Shown here piece after piece: positions 27,634-36,141 of a stretch of 64,000 nt of DNA. The notes under the pieces were generated by a model, which was not told the origin of the DNA, did no database searches, and was given only the letters and a program-made list of their open reading frames with translations. The DNA is from CADCWK01 sp035944555 (GTDB lineage Bacteria; Chloroflexota; Chloroflexia; Thermomicrobiales; UBA6265). Where the stretch lies: NCBI GenBank assembly GCA_035944555.1, contig DASZAY010000016.1, positions 1 to 64,000 on the forward strand, written 5' to 3'. The translations under genes and the position numbers were made by a program. Position 1 is the first letter of the stretch, and every line of letters starts with the position of its first letter.

Positions 27634-28233
27634 CTACCGGTCCGGGTCGGTGTCCGGTTGCGATAGGATTGGGCGCGGCTGACGACGCTGGCGGGTCGGC
27701 TTGCGGGTCTGCCCCAGCTTGCGGACCAGGTCGTCGCCGACCGCCTCCAGCACATCCAGCGCCCGGGCCAGCTCATCCCAGCGGATACTCTCGACGCGGG
27801 AGAGGCTGTCCATCATGTCGGCGATGAACAGGTCCTCGACGTACCGGCTGACCTCGATCCCGGGTTCGGTGATGGCGATCAGCGAGCGACGGGAATCCGC
27901 CGGGTCGACGGTCCGGGTGATCAGCCCGCTGGTCTCGAGCCTGGTCAGCGCCTTGGTGATGACACTGGGCTGGACCTGGAAGTGGACCGCGAGACTCGTG
28001 GCCGAGAGCGGCTCCGGTCCGAAGGTGTCGTACCGGATCAGCCAGAGGATGGCCAGCTGGCGCAGGCCGACCTTGCCGTGGGGCGTCTCGAAGTCCCGGA
28101 TGGCGCTGGCCCAGGAACCGAAGCGGGGCAGCTCCGTCACCATCCGCCGCGCGATCGCCTCCGGGCTGGCCAGATCAGGGTCATGGGACGCCCCGGCACG
28201 GTGATGGTCGTCATGGGATGGAGGCATGCGCAT
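27634..28233 (-). CDS. MarR-family transcriptional regulator
   Basis: About 199 residues. A winged HTH is visible: GLRQLAILWLIRYDTFGPEPLSATSLAVHFQVQPSVITKALTRLETSGLITRTVDPADSRRSLIAITEPG, including the DPxDxRR wing of MarR proteins. An N-terminal His-rich stretch and a C-terminal Arg/Pro-rich tail are extras. Start chosen at ATG 28233 (GGAT upstream), though 28311 is also in frame. Ligand and targets are not shown by the sequence. Confidence 0.87.
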   Translation of the reverse strand: MRMPPSHDDHHRAGASHDPDLASPEAIARRMVTELPRFGSWASAIRDFETPHGKVGLRQLAILWLIRYDTFGPEPLSATSLAVHFQVQPSVITKALTRLETSGLITRTVDPADSRRSLIAITEPGIEVSRYVEDLFIADMMDSLSRVESIRWDELARALDVLEAVGDDLVRKLGQTRKPTRQRRQPRPILSQPDTDPDR

Positions 28234-28420
28234 CGTGGGTGATCCGGCAGCGCCGGCGCGACGGTCGGCGCCGGGGCGGCCCCCGGGCGACAGGTCCCGC
28301 GAGTGACCCACGGTGATGATCGTCGGTACGACACCGCCGGCGCCATGACCCTGTCCGGGGAGGTCAGCGCTCAGGCCACCGCACCAATCACCCGCGCAGG
28401 CAGGCGAGAACTACGCCGTA

Positions 28421-29137
28421 TCAGCCCGGCGAAGCCTGCCCGGCGGGAGCGGGAAGCGCCCGCCGCTCCCGCGCGGCCAGCCAGGCGGCGATGCCTGGCA
28501 GGGTCGCGGAGCCGGCATCGTCCAGCGACGTGACGGTTGCACCCCAGCCGGTGAGCGCCGAGACCAGCTCGTCGCCACGGAGGACCGCCGGGGCACCGAC
28601 GCCCGCCGGGACCGGTGCCGGATCGGACGTGTCCGGTACCGACCCGACCAGCAGGATGGGGAGACCGGTCATCGGAGCCAGCGGCGGGTCCCAGCCGGGG
28701 ACGACCGGCAGCGACGGGCCGACCGCGATGGCGCCGGACAGGAGGTCCGGCACGGCCAGGGCCGTGGCGATGGCCATGATTGCCCCCTGCCCGACGCCGA
28801 GCAGGAACGGCAGTTCGGCGTCCGGCCGGCCGGCAGCCCGCTGCCGGTCGACCTCGTCCCAGAGGAACCGCTCGATCTCGGACAGGGCATCGCCGAAGAA
28901 GACGGGACCGGGCCGGTCGTCCGGCCCGACGAACCAGGTGTAGCCGGTGATCGTCCGGGCCCGGAACACACCCTTGTACGACTCCAGCCCGATCACCCGC
29001 CCGGTCGCGGTCGCACCGAGTCCCCAGGTGGCCACGTCCCTCGCGTGCTGGTTGCGGTCGTGGAGCGTGATCATGCGCGGACCGTCGGTGCCGTCGCGGA
29101 GGGGGACGTGGATCAGCTGGCTGAGCGGGCGATTCAT
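28421..29137 (-). CDS. alpha/beta-hydrolase-fold pseudoenzyme, cassette A
   Basis: A 238-residue protein like the phospholipase/carboxylesterase group. It keeps the fold signature GLESYKGVF, WFVGPDDRPGPVFFGDALSEIERFLWDEVDR and LPFLLGVGQGAIMAIATAL. The nucleophile elbow, normally GFSQG, is GVGQG, so the Ser is gone. The strand-loop that should hold the catalytic His near the C-terminus reads LDDAGSATLPGIAAWL and has no His. It is therefore probably non-catalytic, perhaps a partner of the flavoprotein encoded just upstream. Start 29137 is preceded by GAGG. A close paralogue is at 34843-35544. Confidence 0.8.
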   Translation of the reverse strand: MNRPLSQLIHVPLRDGTDGPRMITLHDRNQHARDVATWGLGATATGRVIGLESYKGVFRARTITGYTWFVGPDDRPGPVFFGDALSEIERFLWDEVDRQRAAGRPDAELPFLLGVGQGAIMAIATALAVPDLLSGAIAVGPSLPVVPGWDPPLAPMTGLPILLVGSVPDTSDPAPVPAGVGAPAVLRGDELVSALTGWGATVTSLDDAGSATLPGIAAWLAARERRALPAPAGQASPG

Positions 29138-29160
29138 GGGGAGCCTCGGAGCGATTGAAT

Positions 29161-29204
29161 CCCGACGCCCGGTCCGGCAGGGAATGCGCGGACCGGGCGT
29201 CGGG
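29161..29204 (-). terminator. hairpin between flavoprotein A and pseudo-hydrolase A
   Basis: A perfect 16-bp stem (29161-29176 with 29189-29204) with a 12-base loop, in the 120-bp gap. The mirrored cassette has a hairpin at the same place (34781-34821). Confidence 0.65.
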
Positions 29205-29257
29205 AACGACATGGCCGTGAAACGGACGGGACCGCGGCCGGACGAGCCGGACCGCCG

Positions 29258-31177
29258 TTACGCCGTCTTCTCGCTGGACGCGTGGGCGTGCTGGGCCGCC
29301 CGGTAGCCCCAGACGTGGGCATGTCCGAGAGTGGTCCCACCACCCCAGTAGGCGTTGACGCTCGGGTTGGCCGTGCAGGCGCCGGCGGCGTACAGGCCCT
29401 CGACCGGCCGGTCGTCCCAGGTCACCACCTGGCCGTCGGTGTTGATCACCGGCCCGCCGTTGGTATCAACGGCCGACGCCGCGATGATGATCGCGTAGTA
29501 CGGGCCCTCGTCGCTCAGGGGATACATCGCGACGTTGGGCTGGTCGGCCGACGGGTACTCGATCGTCGGCTCCTCGGCGATCGGGCCGCTCGGGACATCC
29601 CGGTCGTAGCCGAAGGCGCCGCGCTGGAAATCGAGATCCTCGCCGGTCCGGGCGAACTCGTTGAACCGGGAGATCTCGTCGGCCAGGGTCGACGCGAAGT
29701 CGTCGGCGAGCGTCACGCCGCCGCTGGCCGCCTTCAGGCCCTCGACCCGCTCGTCGATCGCCGCCGCCAGCTCCTCGAGCGTGTTGCCCGTGATCACGTA
29801 CGGCGTGGTCTCGCCGTCAGCGGCGAAGGGGTACCGCGGCCAGTTGGTGACCTGGCGGGAGTCGTAGATCAGGAAGCCGAGCCGGTTGGTCCAGTCGGCG
29901 TTGTTGGCGTCCCAGTGGTGGTGGGCCATCGGGCGATCCTGGTAGTTGCGCTTCTCGTTGACGAAGCGGCGCCCGGTTTTGTTGACCATCAGGAAGGAGT
30001 CGCCGTTGTAGTACCAGATGCAGTTGTAGGAGTCGCTGCTCGCGACGGCCTGCTCGAAGATGCCCTCGTTGCGCCATACGTTGTGGAGATTGCCCAGCTT
30101 GGCGCTGACCGCGGACGACATCCGGAGCAGGTCGCCCTCGTTGGTCGGCGCCGCGCAGCCGCCGTAGTACGGGGCCGGCATCAGGTGATGCATCATGTCG
30201 GCGTTGCGCGAGAACCCGCCCGACCCGAAGATCACGCCCTTGCGGGCCCGGACGGCGATGACCGTCGCGGTCGGCGGGGCCGGGGTCGCTTCGAGCTCTG
30301 GAGTGCCGACGACGGGGATGGCGCCACCGACGGGGGTTCCGTCGGCCTCGGCGCCGACGTTCGGCTCCGGCGTCGCGGTCTGCTGAGCCGGGTCATTCAC
30401 GGAAACCTCGACGCCGATGACCTGCCCGGCGTCGTTGAGGATCAGGCGCTCGACCCGGTGGTTGAGCAGGATCGGGATGCCGTTGCTCTGAGACCAGGCC
30501 TGGTAGGCGCCGATCAGGTCGCCACCACCGCCTCCAGCCCCGCCCGCGGTCGCCGCCGGCATCAGGGTCCGGCCCTTGGGGGCGACGTCCTCGGGGAAGT
30601 GGTCCATGTAGTCAGTCTGGAGCTGGTCGCTATCCGGACCGTAGCCGCCCGAGACCTGGTACTCGATGGCGCCGGTGTCCTGGATGAAGTCCATCGCCTC
30701 GGCAGCCGTGTCGTAGTAGGTGGCGATCATGTCGTAGTCGTGCTGCGGCAGACCGAGTGTCTCGCCCTCGGGGTCGTAGAGGTGCGGCCACGAGTAGCGC
30801 GCCATGTACTTCAGCGCCTCGGGTCGCGGGTCCTCCAGCCCCATCTCCCGCATCTGCGAGCTGTTGGGGATCCACATGCCGCCGCCGGAGACGATCGTCG
30901 TCCCGCCGGCATAGGCGCCCTTCTCGAACAGCACGACGTCGCTACCGAGCGCCCGGGCGGTGATGGCCGCGGCGAACCCGGCCGCACCGGACCCGACCAC
31001 GACGACGTCGTGCTCGGCGTCCCAGCCACCGTTCTGGGCGGACGCGCGGGAGGCGGCGAGCGGAACGGCACCGAGCGCACCGGCGCCCACCGCGGCGGCA
31101 CCGACGCCACCCGCCTTGAGGAAGCCGCGCCGGGAGACGCGGAGCCGGGAATCGGACAGGTACGACGTCACGGACAT
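29258..31177 (-). CDS. Tat-exported FAD oxidoreductase (KstD/fumarate-reductase-like), cassette A
   Basis: A 639-residue flavoprotein. Tat signal: SRRGFLKAGG with a following hydrophobic stretch and ASRASAQ. The FAD dinucleotide motif is VVVVGSGAAGFAAAI, with FEKGAYAGGTTIVSGGGMWIPN next. The substrate domain runs to GVIFGSGGFSRN, and the C-terminal flavin motif is GLYAAGACTANPSVNAYWGGGTTLGHAHVWG, as in 3-ketosteroid dehydrogenases and flavocytochrome-type fumarate reductases. A Thr/Pro/Glu-rich insert of about 40 residues (30270-30395) interrupts the strand before GVIFGSGG. The substrate is unknown. Paralogue at 32882-34771. Confidence 0.9.
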   Translation of the reverse strand: MSVTSYLSDSRLRVSRRGFLKAGGVGAAAVGAGALGAVPLAASRASAQNGGWDAEHDVVVVGSGAAGFAAAITARALGSDVVLFEKGAYAGGTTIVSGGGMWIPNSSQMREMGLEDPRPEALKYMARYSWPHLYDPEGETLGLPQHDYDMIATYYDTAAEAMDFIQDTGAIEYQVSGGYGPDSDQLQTDYMDHFPEDVAPKGRTLMPAATAGGAGGGGGDLIGAYQAWSQSNGIPILLNHRVERLILNDAGQVIGVEVSVNDPAQQTATPEPNVGAEADGTPVGGAIPVVGTPELEATPAPPTATVIAVRARKGVIFGSGGFSRNADMMHHLMPAPYYGGCAAPTNEGDLLRMSSAVSAKLGNLHNVWRNEGIFEQAVASSDSYNCIWYYNGDSFLMVNKTGRRFVNEKRNYQDRPMAHHHWDANNADWTNRLGFLIYDSRQVTNWPRYPFAADGETTPYVITGNTLEELAAAIDERVEGLKAASGGVTLADDFASTLADEISRFNEFARTGEDLDFQRGAFGYDRDVPSGPIAEEPTIEYPSADQPNVAMYPLSDEGPYYAIIIAASAVDTNGGPVINTDGQVVTWDDRPVEGLYAAGACTANPSVNAYWGGGTTLGHAHVWGYRAAQHAHASSEKTA

Positions 31178-31287
31178 GAACGCTCAACTCCATGGCGACG
31201 GTGGCGTGCCCCGACCCGGACCGACCGGGACCAGCCGCCCTGCTTCGGGCCGCCACGAGGACCATCACACCACCTGCGATGCCTGAA

Positions 31288-31349
31288 TGCTATACCCGGT
31301 ATCGCATTTTGCCTAGCCTGGTATCCCGAACCCATGCCGCCCGGATACC
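31288..31349. promoter_or_regulatory. cluster of GGTAT-type inverted repeats upstream of flavoprotein A
   Basis: A 19-bp imperfect palindrome (TGC-N-ATACC-C-GGTAT-N-GCA, 31288-31306) is followed by GGTATCC (31320-31326) and its inverse GGATACC (31343-31349). Four related half-sites within 62 bp suggest an operator region. Confidence 0.45.
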
Positions 31350-31397
31350 TTTCCGAACCCGTTCGCCTGGCCCGCAGAATCACGGTCCCGGAAACGT

Positions 31398-31429
31398 CGA
31401 TGGCCACCGGGTAACCCCGGTGGCCATCG
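31398..31429 (-). terminator. hairpin terminator downstream of modA
   Basis: A perfect 14-bp stem (31398-31411 with 31416-31429) with loop TAAC, 33 bp past the leftward modA stop. Confidence 0.7.
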
Positions 31430-31461
31430 GTTTCGCTCCGCTTCCGTTCGATCCGGGGCGC

Positions 31462-32448
31462 TCAGCCGGCCCGCTGGAAGCCGTATGACGCCAGGACGTC
31501 CTGCGCCTCGGGGCTCAGGAGGTAGGAGATGAACGCTTCGGCCAGCGCCGCGTCGCCGCCCGCGACCGCCGCAACCGGGTAGGACGCGACCACGTTGACC
31601 GCGTCCGGGACCTCGATCAGCTCGACGCCACCGCCCTCGGTCGCCGCGAAGTCGGAGACGTAGACGATGCCGGCGTCGGCCTCGCCAAGCTGGACCCGGG
31701 TCAGGACGGCGCGGACATCCTCCTCCTCGGAGACGATGTTGCCCGCCACCGCGCCGACGAAGCCCTCGCCGTACGTCGTCGTATCCTGCCCGGCCAGGCA
31801 GAGCGACTGGCGGGCGTACTGCCCGACCGGGACGTCTGGCCGGGCCAGCACGACGGTGACGTCGTCATTGGCGAGGTCGGCCAGCCCGGTGATCCCGGCC
31901 GGGTTGTCGGCCGGGACGACCAGTCCGAGCCGGTTGCCGAGGAACGGGCGGGGCTCGCCGCTGATCAGCCCCGCGTCAATGGCGTTGTCCATCTGGGTAA
32001 GGTTGGCGGAGGCGAAGACGTCGGCCCTCGCCCCTTCGGTCAGCTGGGTGACGAGCGCCTGCGAGCCGGCGTAGTTGAACGTGATCGTCAACCCGGCGTT
32101 CTCGCGCTCCAGCGTCTCGCCGATCTCGTCGAACGCATTGGCGAGCGAGGCCGCCGCGAAGACGGTCAGTTCCCCACCGCCGGCCGGGAAGGCGACCGAC
32201 TCTCCCTCGGGGATCGAGACGACGAGGTCTTCCGGCGGGATCGTTGGCGTCGAGGCCGTCGTCCCGGCGGACGGGACGGCGGAGCAGTCGATCGTCGCCT
32301 GTGCCGTCGCGGCCCGCAGTCCCGGCCCGGCGCCGACCGCCACCCCGGCGAGGACGAGCAGCAGCGCCAGCAGCGTTGCCGGCACCCGGGTCCGGGGTCG
32401 TCTGCCCGGCTTCTCGCCGGCCGGTCTGCCCATCGTTGGCATCGTCAT
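31462..32448 (-). CDS. modA: molybdate ABC transporter substrate-binding protein
   Basis: A 328-residue periplasmic-type binding protein. Signal peptide LLALLLVLAGVAVGAGPGLRAATAQ; a TP-containing spacer; then the ModA core ELTVFAAASLANAFDEIGETLERENAGLTITFNYAGSQALVTQLTEGARADVFASANLTQMDNAI, with oxyanion-binding AAASL and GSQAL loops, and the end segment LLSPEAQDVLASYGFQRAG. No ModB permease or ModC ATPase is adjacent, so it is an orphan or relies on a distant transporter. Start at ATG 32448, preceded by AGGAGAGG. It stands between two mirrored flavoprotein cassettes. Confidence 0.88.
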   Translation of the reverse strand: MTMPTMGRPAGEKPGRRPRTRVPATLLALLLVLAGVAVGAGPGLRAATAQATIDCSAVPSAGTTASTPTIPPEDLVVSIPEGESVAFPAGGGELTVFAAASLANAFDEIGETLERENAGLTITFNYAGSQALVTQLTEGARADVFASANLTQMDNAIDAGLISGEPRPFLGNRLGLVVPADNPAGITGLADLANDDVTVVLARPDVPVGQYARQSLCLAGQDTTTYGEGFVGAVAGNIVSEEEDVRAVLTRVQLGEADAGIVYVSDFAATEGGGVELIEVPDAVNVVASYPVAAVAGGDAALAEAFISYLLSPEAQDVLASYGFQRAG

Positions 32449-32881
32449 CACCTGTTCCTCTCCTGCCCGTGGCCAGCGGTCTCTCCCGCCATGGCCTCAG
32501 GACATCCTCGCCCCACCGGCCCGGCTCCGTGCTCAGCGCCCCGGTAGTTGACCATTGAATATGATCGCCGCCGGGCTGTCCATCCCGGTCGACCCTCCCC
32601 TCCACGCTGGCCCCTTGGCAGACGCGCCGGTGCCCCTCGCTGATCAACCGCTCGGCCGATCGATCTGCCTGGGGCGGTCCTGATTCCGGCCACAGAAGCG
32701 CGCCGCATCGCGCCTTCCCTCCCGCGGTCAGTGACCGGTCCCGGACGGTGATCGCCGCCCAGACACCGTCTTGCGTCAATGCTTGCCCATGGGTACTATC
32801 CCGCGACTGACCAATTCGTCTCCCGACCGAACGGGACTCGCAGGGTGTGGACGGAGACGTCCCACGTTGAGGGAATAGCAG
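32449..32881. other. regulatory interval between modA and flavoprotein B
   Basis: About 430 bp between divergent genes. A stretch near 32548-32570 is AT-richer (TTGACCATTGAATATGAT) and may serve one or both directions. A better promoter for the rightward gene lies at 32771-32799. No gene is supported. Confidence 0.45.
32771..32799 (+). promoter_or_regulatory. candidate promoter of flavoprotein B
   Basis: TTGCGT (32771-32776), a 17-bp spacer, then TACTAT (32794-32799), 83 bp before the start codon. Confidence 0.5.
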
Positions 32882-34771
32882 ATGTCGAAGGCGACACACG
32901 TCCAGGATGCACGGCTCCGTGTCTCCCGCCGCGGCTTTCTGAAGGCGAGCGGCGCCGGCGCCGCTCTCGCGACCGGAGGGGTGATCGGGGCGGTCCCGTT
33001 CCAGGCGTCGCGCGCGGCGGCCCAGTCCGGCTGGGACGCCGAGCATGACGTCGTCGTCGTCGGGTCCGGCGGGGCCGGGTTCGCGGCGGCGATCAGCGCC
33101 CAGCACCTCGGGGCCGACGTGGTCATGCTGGAGAAGGGCGCCTATGTCGGCGGCACGACCCTCGTCTCCGGCGGCACGATGTGGATCCCGAACAACACGC
33201 CGATGCGGGAAGCCGGCATGACGGACGACCGCGAGGACGCGCTCCGCTACATGGCCCGCTACTCGTTCCCGGCCGACTACGACCCGGACAGCGAGACACT
33301 GGGTCTGACCGAGCACGACTTCGCCATGCTCTCCGCCTTCTATGACGTCGGGTCGGAAGCGATGGATGTGCTCCAGGAGGCCGGGGCCAACACCTGGCGG
33401 TTGGCAATCAACGGCTTCACCGGCGACGTCCAGGCCGACTACATGGATCACCTGCCGGAGAACAAGGCCCCGCAGGGCCGGTCGATCGTCCCGCAGGACG
33501 AGGAGGGCAACCCGGGCGGCGGTGGTCTGCTCATCGAGAACTACCAGGCGCACGCCGAGCGCGTCGGTATTCCCATCATGCTCAACCACCGCGTCGAGCG
33601 GGTGATCCTCAACGACGCCGGCGAGGTCATCGGCGTCGAAGTCGCGGCCAACGACCCGGCCCAGCAGACCTCGACCCCGGAAGCCAACATCGAGGAGCAG
33701 GGTCCGCAGGTCGTCGCCACGCCCGAGCTGGACGCCACGCCCGAGCCGCCGACGGCCCAGGTCATCTCGATCCGGGCGCGCAAGGGCGTCATCTTCGCGA
33801 GCGGCGGGTTCGTCCGCAACGAGGACCTCATGCGCCACCTCGTCACCACGCCGTACTACGGCGGGTGCTCGGCGGCGACCAACGAGGGCGACTTCATGCG
33901 GATCGCCAACACCCTTGGCGCGAAGCTGGGCAACCTCCATAACACCTGGCGCAACGAGGGCCTGTTCGAGCAGGTCGTCGCCTCGCCGACCGCCTACAAC
34001 TGCGTCTGGTTTTACAACGGCGACTCGTTCCTCATGGTCAACCGGGACGGCCGCCGCTTCGTCAACGAGAAGCGCAACTACCAGGACCGCGCCATGGCGC
34101 ACTTCGACTGGGACGCCAACAACGCCCAGTGGAAGAACCTCCTCAGCTTCCTCGTCTACGACGGCCGCATCCAGGAGAACTGGGCCACCGGCTTCCCGTT
34201 CCCGGAGGATCCGGAGACGGCGCCGGTCGTGATCCAGGGCAACACGCTGGAGGAGCTCGCGGCCGCCATCGGCGAGCGGGTAGAGGTGTTGCAATCCGAG
34301 ACCGGCGGGTTCGCGCTCACCGAGAACTTCGCCGCCAACCTGGTCGACGAAGTCGCCACGTTCAACGAGTACGCCCGGACCGGCGAGGACCCGGACTTCC
34401 AGCGTGGCGAGTTCCTCTACGACCAGGAGACCCCGTTCCCGCCGATGGTCGCCGAGCCGACCGTCACGGAATGGCCGTCGCCTGACCAGCCGTCCAAGGC
34501 CATGTACCCGCTGCGGGATTCGGGTCCGTACTACGCCGTCATCGTCGCCGCCTCGGCGGTCGATACCAACGGCGGCCCGATCATCAACCCGGATGGCCAG
34601 GTCGTTCGCTTCGACGGGACGCCGATCGTCGGGCTGTACGGCGCCGGCAACTGCGTCGCCTCGCCGGGCGTGAACGCCTACTACGGTGCGGGCATGACCC
34701 TCGGCGTCGCTCACGCCTGGGGGTACGCGGCGGCCCGCCATGCCGTCTCCTCCGAGGAGAAGTCGGCCTAG
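32882..34771 (+). CDS. Tat-exported FAD oxidoreductase (KstD/fumarate-reductase-like), cassette B
   Basis: A 629-residue paralogue of the 29258-31177 product, alignable along nearly its whole length. Tat motif SRRGFLKASG, FAD motif VVVVGSGGAGFAAAI, FVRNEDLMRHLVTTPYYGGC, RRFVNEKRNYQDRAMAH and the C-terminal GAGNCVASPGVNAYYGAGMTLGVAHAWG are all present. The Thr/Pro-rich insert before GVIFASGGF is shorter (33660-33765). It probably acts outside the membrane on a small organic acceptor or steroid-like substrate. It is followed, after a hairpin, by pseudo-hydrolase B, the same order as in cassette A. Confidence 0.9.
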   Translation: MSKATHVQDARLRVSRRGFLKASGAGAALATGGVIGAVPFQASRAAAQSGWDAEHDVVVVGSGGAGFAAAISAQHLGADVVMLEKGAYVGGTTLVSGGTMWIPNNTPMREAGMTDDREDALRYMARYSFPADYDPDSETLGLTEHDFAMLSAFYDVGSEAMDVLQEAGANTWRLAINGFTGDVQADYMDHLPENKAPQGRSIVPQDEEGNPGGGGLLIENYQAHAERVGIPIMLNHRVERVILNDAGEVIGVEVAANDPAQQTSTPEANIEEQGPQVVATPELDATPEPPTAQVISIRARKGVIFASGGFVRNEDLMRHLVTTPYYGGCSAATNEGDFMRIANTLGAKLGNLHNTWRNEGLFEQVVASPTAYNCVWFYNGDSFLMVNRDGRRFVNEKRNYQDRAMAHFDWDANNAQWKNLLSFLVYDGRIQENWATGFPFPEDPETAPVVIQGNTLEELAAAIGERVEVLQSETGGFALTENFAANLVDEVATFNEYARTGEDPDFQRGEFLYDQETPFPPMVAEPTVTEWPSPDQPSKAMYPLRDSGPYYAVIVAASAVDTNGGPIINPDGQVVRFDGTPIVGLYGAGNCVASPGVNAYYGAGMTLGVAHAWGYAAARHAVSSEEKSA

Positions 34772-34780
34772 CTTCCTGAC

Positions 34781-34821
34781 AGCCAGCGCCCCGGTCGGCT
34801 CAGTCGACCGGGGCGCTGGCT
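34781..34821 (+). terminator. hairpin between flavoprotein B and pseudo-hydrolase B
   Basis: A perfect 17-bp stem (34781-34797 with 34805-34821) and 7-base loop, ten bases past the flavoprotein stop. Confidence 0.7.
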
Positions 34822-34842
34822 CTGTCGTGACAGGTTCATCCC

Positions 34843-35544
34843 ATGCGCCGCCCGCTCAGCCAGCTCTTCTACACCCGGATCCAGGACACCGGCGGATCCC
34901 CGACCGTCATCACCCTGCACCCCCGCGGCGGCCGGGGCGGCGACCTGGCCGACATGGCCCGCCAGGTCGCGCCGGAGGGTCGACTCCTCGGCCTGGAGTC
35001 CTACAAGGGCGTGTTCATCGGTCGCGAGATCGTTGGCTACGCATGGTTCATCGGTCCGGATGACCGCCCGTCACCCGTCTTCTTCGGGGACGGGATGGCC
35101 GAGATCGAACGGTTCCTCTGGGACGAGGTCGATCGCCAGCACCGTGACGATGCCGCGCTGCCGTTCCTGCTCGGGGTCGAGCAGGGCGGAATCATGGCGC
35201 TCGCCATGGCTGCCGCGACCCCGGATCTCCTGTCCGGCGTGATCGCGCTCGACGCCTCACTCCCCCTGGTACCTGGATGGGACCCACCACTGGCTCCCCT
35301 CGACGGCCTGCCGATCCTGCTGTCGTCATCTTCGGACCCGGTGCCAGGCGGCACCCCGACGGTTCTCACCGGCGAACGACTGGTCGAGACATTGACCCGA
35401 TGGGGCGGCACCGTCACCCAGATGACGGACGATGGGCCGTCAGCTGCCGCCGCGGCCCAGTGGCTTGTGGCCCAGCCTGTCCGCACCCTCCGGCGATCGA
35501 CCGGCGACGACGTCACGCCGGAGATTGCCTCCGCTTCCACGTAG
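34843..35544 (+). CDS. alpha/beta-hydrolase-fold pseudoenzyme, cassette B
   Basis: A 233-residue paralogue of the 28421-29137 product. Shared blocks are RPLSQL at the N-terminus, GLESYKGVF, WFIGPDDRPSPVFFGDGMAEIERFLWDEVDRQ, PFLLGVEQGGIMALAMA and PGWDPPLAP. The elbow is GVEQG, with Glu where Ser should be, and the C-terminal His is replaced (MTDDGPSAAAAAQWL). Both paralogues have thus lost the triad but kept the fold, which argues for a conserved non-catalytic role beside the flavoprotein. Confidence 0.8.
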   Translation: MRRPLSQLFYTRIQDTGGSPTVITLHPRGGRGGDLADMARQVAPEGRLLGLESYKGVFIGREIVGYAWFIGPDDRPSPVFFGDGMAEIERFLWDEVDRQHRDDAALPFLLGVEQGGIMALAMAAATPDLLSGVIALDASLPLVPGWDPPLAPLDGLPILLSSSSDPVPGGTPTVLTGERLVETLTRWGGTVTQMTDDGPSAAAAAQWLVAQPVRTLRRSTGDDVTPEIASAST

Positions 35545-35711
35545 GCGCCGGCGCACTGCCGCAAGGAAGACCGTTGTCGAGGAGCACTGCGTCCCATTCG
35601 ACCTCGTGGGGGTTCCCGTTATCCGTATCCAGCCCATGAGTTGACCAAGACACCCGCTCACTACCCAGCCCGCGATGCAAACATATGTTCTTCATCCCGT
35701 AGACTTCCGGC

Positions 35712-36089
35712 ATGGCAACCGAGCCGCCGCTTGACCACCGCCACATCGAAGTGACCCCCGAGGCGCTGCACCGCGCCCTCGAGCGGGCGGCAGACCACCG
35801 GCGCCGGATCAGCCGGCAACCGGGCAGCACCCACTGGAACCGGACCGGGACCGAGCACCTCACCGAACGCATCACCTGGCAGTGCCGGGCCGAGCCGATC
35901 GCCCTGGCGGATGGCTGGTTCGTCGTCGGCGTTGTCCTGGATGAGCTCGTCGAGCCGCCGAGCGCGCTCGCCGTCTGGTGGCACCCGGCGACGGACCGGG
36001 TCCGGATCCAGCGACCGCGTCCGTTCATCCCGGTCGCGGAGACGCCACCCCCCGACCGGCGAGACGAACCCAACCCGTTCATCCGCTGA
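35712..36089 (+). CDS. hypothetical protein
   Basis: A 125-residue soluble protein with strong GC bias at third codon positions. An N-terminal helix (TPEALHRALERAADHRRRIS) is followed by a beta-rich region with WQCRAEPIALADGWFVVGVVLDE and SALAVWWHPATDRVRIQRPRPF, then a Pro-rich tail. No family is recognised. A 10-bp palindrome AACATATGTT (35680-35689) lies just upstream and may be regulatory. It may be co-transcribed with the acetyltransferase gene 52 bp downstream. Confidence 0.6.
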   Translation: MATEPPLDHRHIEVTPEALHRALERAADHRRRISRQPGSTHWNRTGTEHLTERITWQCRAEPIALADGWFVVGVVLDELVEPPSALAVWWHPATDRVRIQRPRPFIPVAETPPPDRRDEPNPFIR

Positions 36090-36141
36090 CGCATACTGGC
36101 CCGACGACGGATCCGCCGCATCCAGACGAGAGGCTACCCGC

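Noticed and set aside
29282..31414. A 710-codon open frame on the plus strand
   Set aside because: Shadow of flavoprotein A, whose Tat and FAD motifs fix the true frame.
31976..34741. A 921-codon open frame on the minus strand
   Set aside because: It runs antisense through flavoprotein B and the promoter region; composition is that of a GC-rich shadow frame, without family features.
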